DNA of 64,000 bases. Origin: Isoetes taiwanensis (Eukaryota; Streptophyta; Lycopodiopsida; Isoetales; Isoetaceae). Positions 60,716 through 64,000 of this stretch are shown here, piece by piece. The notes beneath the pieces were generated by a model that did no database searches, was not told where the DNA came from, and saw only the letters and a program-made list of their open reading frames with translations. The DNA lies in assembly GCA_021234155.1 (NCBI GenBank), contig JAJEKV010000187.1, positions 501,888 through 565,887 on the forward strand, read 5' to 3'. The position numbers and the translations under genes were made by a program. Every line of letters starts with the position of its first letter. Position 1 is the first letter of the stretch.

Positions 60716-60876
60716 GATTCACCATTTTTGCTGCACTCTTCTGGGCAGGCTGAGGTCAGAAATCTGGTTTTTTTCTGGCTCTGGCTATGGCAAATTCTGG
60801 TCAGGGCAATCCCTAATATGCCACCGAAGATGGATTAAAGTTGACTTTTTTATATAGATCTTGGTCTTCATGCTGC

Positions 60877-60928
60877 CAGATGTTTTAATCGCTGATTCTG
60901 CCGAGATGCTTTAATCGCTGATTCTGCC
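60877..60928. repeat. ~25-bp tandem duplication
   Basis: GCTTTAATCGCTGATTCTGCC and a near copy stand side by side. This is a short local duplication with no function seen. Confidence 0.7.
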
Positions 60929-61022
60929 ATATATTTTTAATAGATTGTTTCTTAGACATGGCAGTTTCCAGATGAACAGAGCTTGACATCTCTTCACGGT
61001 GGCAATAAATCGGGGAAGGTAA

Positions 61023-61211
61023 AGGGTGACTCACATGAGAGTATTTTTGTCCCCGCGCTGAGAAGCAGCTGATGCTATTTTCAGCTGCTGACTAACGCGC
61101 CATGCACGGCGCGCAGCTGAAGCTTCTAACCGGGGCTGAGAATACCGTTTTCAGCACTGGGCCAGCCAATATTCAGCTGGCCCATCCATACTTCTCCATG
61201 TGAATCCCCCA
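61023..61211. mobile_element. MITE copy B (189 bp), same family as 39,088-39,292
   Basis: It is flanked by TAA on both sides (61,020-61,022 and 61,212-61,214). The ends AGGGTGACTCACATGAG and the reverse complement of CTCCATGTGAATCCCCCA are inverted repeats matching copy A (GGGCGATTCACATGG). The interiors align as well (CGCGCCATG...GCGC-CAGCTGAAGCTTC and GGGCTGA...GTTTTCAGC-CTGG). There is no coding capacity. Confidence 0.8.
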
Positions 61212-61214
61212 TAA

Positions 61215-61898
61215 ATCTATTGTAGGGTAGAATTTGTTGTGGATAGTATGAGGCTGAAGTAGGACAATTTTTGTGGATCAATCTTACACCTTCTTTGAAT
61301 TTCTCTGGGGATAAATAAAGTTAGATTGCCTGAGTTTCTCAATTCACTAAGAATGTAGGCAGCTTTATATCGGGTATGTCGCATGCTTTTGAATTTGGTG
61401 CTCTGCATTGGACTTTATAAATTAAAAGTCATCTTCAGAAAGTTATTAGCTCAAACCAATCTGCTTTCCTTCCAAACAGATACATTCTTGGAGTGCGGCG
61501 ATGCAGGTGCGGCGATGTGGCGATTGTCAGGTAAGGCACTATCATCCTAGCAAGAATAGACATGTATATAGCAAACCGAGAATTTTTATCGTAAAATCGA
61601 AGAGAAGACAGGATAGCAGAGAGTGTAGAAGAGAACGATCTCATACCAAACATGGTAACCACAGTGACTGCTATCTGAATCGCTTTTGGAAAGAATGAAA
61701 AGGTCACAGATGGAAATCCTAAAAAATTTCAAGAAAAGACATAGCACCGAGTTTCAATGCTGTGTTAGCCGATTAATGGAGGTAGGGGCTTACATAGGAG
61801 GGGTAGACAAAGATGCAGACGCAATGGGGAAGCAAGAATAAGTATATTACCTACTATTGCTCAAAAAAGAAGTAATCAGATGCAAGGCTCTGGAAACA
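61215..61898. other. Intergenic, no supported gene
   Basis: The 90-codon minus-strand frame at 61,435-61,707 has no recognisable domain. A 10-bp CGGCGATG-type duplication lies at 61,497-61,522. Confidence 0.5.
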
Positions 61899-62141
61899 AT
61901 GTTGAAAATTACGGATCTATGGATAAACAATCATTTCAAAGTCCATTTCGAGACAAACTATCACCTGCTCCAACAGAAAAGGGAAGCACATATGCTATTA
62001 CTGCTGGACAGGATGCAGCACCCTGCAGAAGAACTTGACAATCTCTTGGCGATCTTTGGCAACAAACTGGGTTACACGGTCACGCTGGAAGACATGATAA
62101 AGGAGAATGAAAGCGGAACACTGGTGCGAGGATCAACATAG
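61899..62141 (+). CDS. Small hypothetical ORF
   Basis: This frame starts MLKITDLWINNHFKVHFETN and ends ENESGTLVRGST; it is open upstream to 61,857. It is predicted helical and charged, with no signal peptide, membrane segment or motif I recognise. It may be an exon or a chance frame. There is no homology basis. Confidence 0.22.
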   Translation: MLKITDLWINNHFKVHFETNYHLLQQKREAHMLLLLDRMQHPAEELDNLLAIFGNKLGYTVTLEDMIKENESGTLVRGST

Positions 62142-62311
62142 ATGAATCGTAGCCTGCTATCTTTTCGTTTAAATCTAGATTTCTCTTTCATAGCTTTGAT
62201 GTTTTAACATAAAAAGCACCAACGTTCAAGGCCACTCCCCCGAGCTACCATATCCATATCAATTCCTCCCTTTTTGAAGGCAACTGACCTCAGTTGTGTC
62301 CATAAACAAAT

Positions 62312-62400
62312 TAAGCACCAACTTAATTTATCCAATTGAGCACCAACTCAATTTATACATGAGCACCAACTCAATTTGTACATGAGCACCAACTCAATCC
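62312..62400. repeat. 23-26-bp tandem repeat, four copies
   Basis: GAGCACCAACTCAATTTATA and variants recur at 62,312, 62,339, 62,362 and 62,385. It is a small minisatellite in non-coding sequence. Confidence 0.85.
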
Positions 62401-62649
62401 ATTTTAGAGACCAAAGGCTAGGATTATGACTTCATAAAATAGCACCAACTATTTATGACAATCACAACTGTTGTGGCTAAAGATTAAGATAAAGATTCAG
62501 GGAAGATTTGATTATTCTTTTGAGATATATTAGCAAAGCTTAAGATAGTTCTTCCAGAGTTCTTTCCGCTGTACGTTTTAACATAATGTATAAATCTATT
62601 ACATACATTGTAGAAAAATATGATGTAAATTTACAATTATATCTCCCGA

Positions 62650-63456
62650 TTTCCATGCTGGTGAAGCAAGCCGATCGAAAAATTGATGCGAGGGTTTATC
62701 AGAGTAACTAGTATAAAGGGCGTGATGGAGCATTAGGGTTCTTTAACGGTAAAATAAAGTGTAGACAAACTTAGAATATGGACAGAAGCTAAAAATAAGG
62801 GAGTGGGATAGCTGAGGGAAGGGGAGAGTACTCGATCAACAACAAACAAAGAAGGAAGCTTCAGGAAGGAAAAGAGACGGACACGGAAGTGCGTGAATGG
62901 TGACAGAATGTCTTTGTTAGAAGCGAAGGCGCAAATGAGTTAAACAACGCTGAAATGAATAGCATACCGGTGAGAGAATAGCTTTTATGCAGGAACACGT
63001 GGCACTTACGTCACCGGGTTACAGCCCCAGCGAGAGGACAGATAAGCAAGCATAAAGGAATTACATGAGCGGCGCAACTGTCACAATAAATAAAGGGCTC
63101 GTACTGGAACAATGATAATGAGGGGAGTGATACACGTACGAAAAATAGCCGTTAATGATTTTACCTAGAGACCTACGAAGGGGCGCAGGTTACGTACTGA
63201 CAGCATAAAAGCGGCCGCGAATACGTTTTCCCAACTATACCGGATACGAAATTATGAATGGTGGATACCAAACACGACAGGACAAGGACGATAATGAATG
63301 AGGCATAACCAGGAAAAGGGGCGAGAAAAACGAGGCTAATCCTAAAAACGATCAGAGTATAAATCGCAACATCGAAAGTTCTCTTCTTTTAGGGTTCTAA
63401 CAGATTGCACAGAGAAGGCGCCCTTAGAAGGCTGGATTTAGCGCATCCCAATCAGC
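62650..63456 (+). promoter_or_regulatory. CpG-rich upstream region with TATA box and reversed telo-box
   Basis: CpG is frequent here, unlike in the preceding AT-rich 10 kb. TATAAA lies at 63,358-63,363 and TTTTAGGGTT (a telo-box on the minus strand) at 63,387-63,396, with an ATG in good context at 63,457. The ~99 bp between TATA and ATG fits a short plant 5' leader. Confidence 0.5.
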
Positions 63457-64000
63457 ATGGACAAAGGCAAAAATATTTTTGAAGCGCTAGTGGAACCAGA
63501 GGTAGCATCAAGGAAAAGAGCTCGTTCAGGAAACCCGGAAAATCTCACAGTCCCGTGGAATCTAAAGCTGGAGGAGGAAGGACCCTAGTATATATGTGAG
63601 GAAGATTGTCTATGTTTAGAGAAAGGGCTTACATCCTGCCTGAATTGCGGTCGGGTATACTGTTTATTCTGTGATCGGATTCACCATGCCCAGACTATGA
63701 AGGACACAGGATATAATCTGAAGCTGTTAGAAGTAATGGGGGTTCTAGCTGACTGGAATGATTCAGTAAGAAGACGAGATAAGGAGAGGGTACTGAAGTG
63801 TTTTAATCTGTTACATCTGAATGCATCAATACAGAAGTCTGCAAATTACCAGCGTGATCTACTGATAGGAGATTTCGGTAAGATATTTGTCATCTGCTGT
63901 GAGAAAAACCCGACGGAGTATATATGTCGAGCGCTGTTGGCAAGAAACTCGGAGAAAATCAAAAGAGACGGGGAGACCTCGATGAAGAAGGGACGGGCCA
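63457..64000 (+). CDS. Unrecognised Cys-rich protein, 5' end only (runs off the window)
   Basis: The ATG opens MDKGKNIFEALVEPE. A TAG lies in frame at 63,586-63,588. Beyond it the same frame stays open to the window end for 137 codons. If GT at 63,502 to AG at 63,588 is an 87-nt intron, the stop is removed and the frame is kept; a real nonsense mutation is the alternative. The following region has a Cys/His cluster: CEEDCLC, then CLNCGRVYCLFCDRIHH, with spacing C-x3-C-x10-C-x2-C-x4-C-x2-C-x3-H, similar to B-box or other cross-brace zinc folds. A helical segment follows (VRRRDKERVLKCFNLLHLN). I do not recognise the family. Promoter elements upstream argue for a plant-type gene. Confidence 0.5.

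Noticed and set aside
62650-64000. Idea that the CpG-rich end is an integrated large DNA virus
   Set aside because: The only support is composition. The TATA and telo-box promoter look plant-like and no viral hallmark gene is visible.

Overview
This is nuclear DNA of a land plant. The evidence is one complete spliced gene with close plant homology (AQR, the intron-binding spliceosomal helicase, 13 exons), introns with GT-AG ends, a telo-box promoter motif, and a dense load of plant-type mobile elements (Copia, Gypsy-like, TRIM, SINE, LINE, MITE). I cannot name the species. There is no CRISPR array, rRNA gene, tRNA gene or bacterial gene.

Layout. (1) Positions 1-29,550 are a tandem array of an approximately 11-kb unit, present about 2.6 times. 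Each unit holds a head with two ~615-bp direct repeats, an internally deleted Copia element whose RNase H region is split by a tandem TRIM array, and a tail that carries a Gypsy-like LTR edge and a family of ~75-bp palindromes. The third unit stops early in the tail. Unit 1 is far more divergent, or far more poorly read, than units 2 and 3. (2) 29,550-38,460 holds a foldback element, an 88-bp tandem repeat, an ankyrin-like fragment, the first exons of an ABCB (P-glycoprotein) transporter without the rest of the gene, and a Gln-rich ORF. (3) 39,015-43,453 is a structurally complete but dead Copia element on the minus strand, with unusual TA...TA LTR ends and a MITE nested in its 3' LTR. It has landed in what may be an exon. 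(4) 43,700-44,210 is a decayed C2H2 zinc-finger gene. (5) 44,400-49,490 is intergenic, with a short-unit repeat tract, a tRNA-derived SINE, and a cluster of hairpins built on a GGAAACCCTTCC motif. (6) 49,520-55,591 is AQR, the only gene here that I consider clearly intact. (7) 55,600-62,500 is intergenic, with a LINE remnant and a second copy of the MITE. (8) From about 62,650 the sequence becomes CpG-rich and leads into a TATA-box and telo-box promoter and the 5' end of an unrecognised Cys-rich protein gene that runs off the window.

The most informative signal is technical and biological at once. Differences between array units 2 and 3 cluster at CAG/CTG trinucleotides, and each copy is corrupted where the other is intact. 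This is what base-calling errors at CHG-methylated cytosines would look like, so many of the 'mutations' in the array may not be real.

AQR does not depend on its neighbours. The remaining content is mostly nested mobile elements and gene fragments, and the nesting order can be read: TRIM into Copia into the 11-kb unit, then tandem duplication; and MITE into a Copia LTR.
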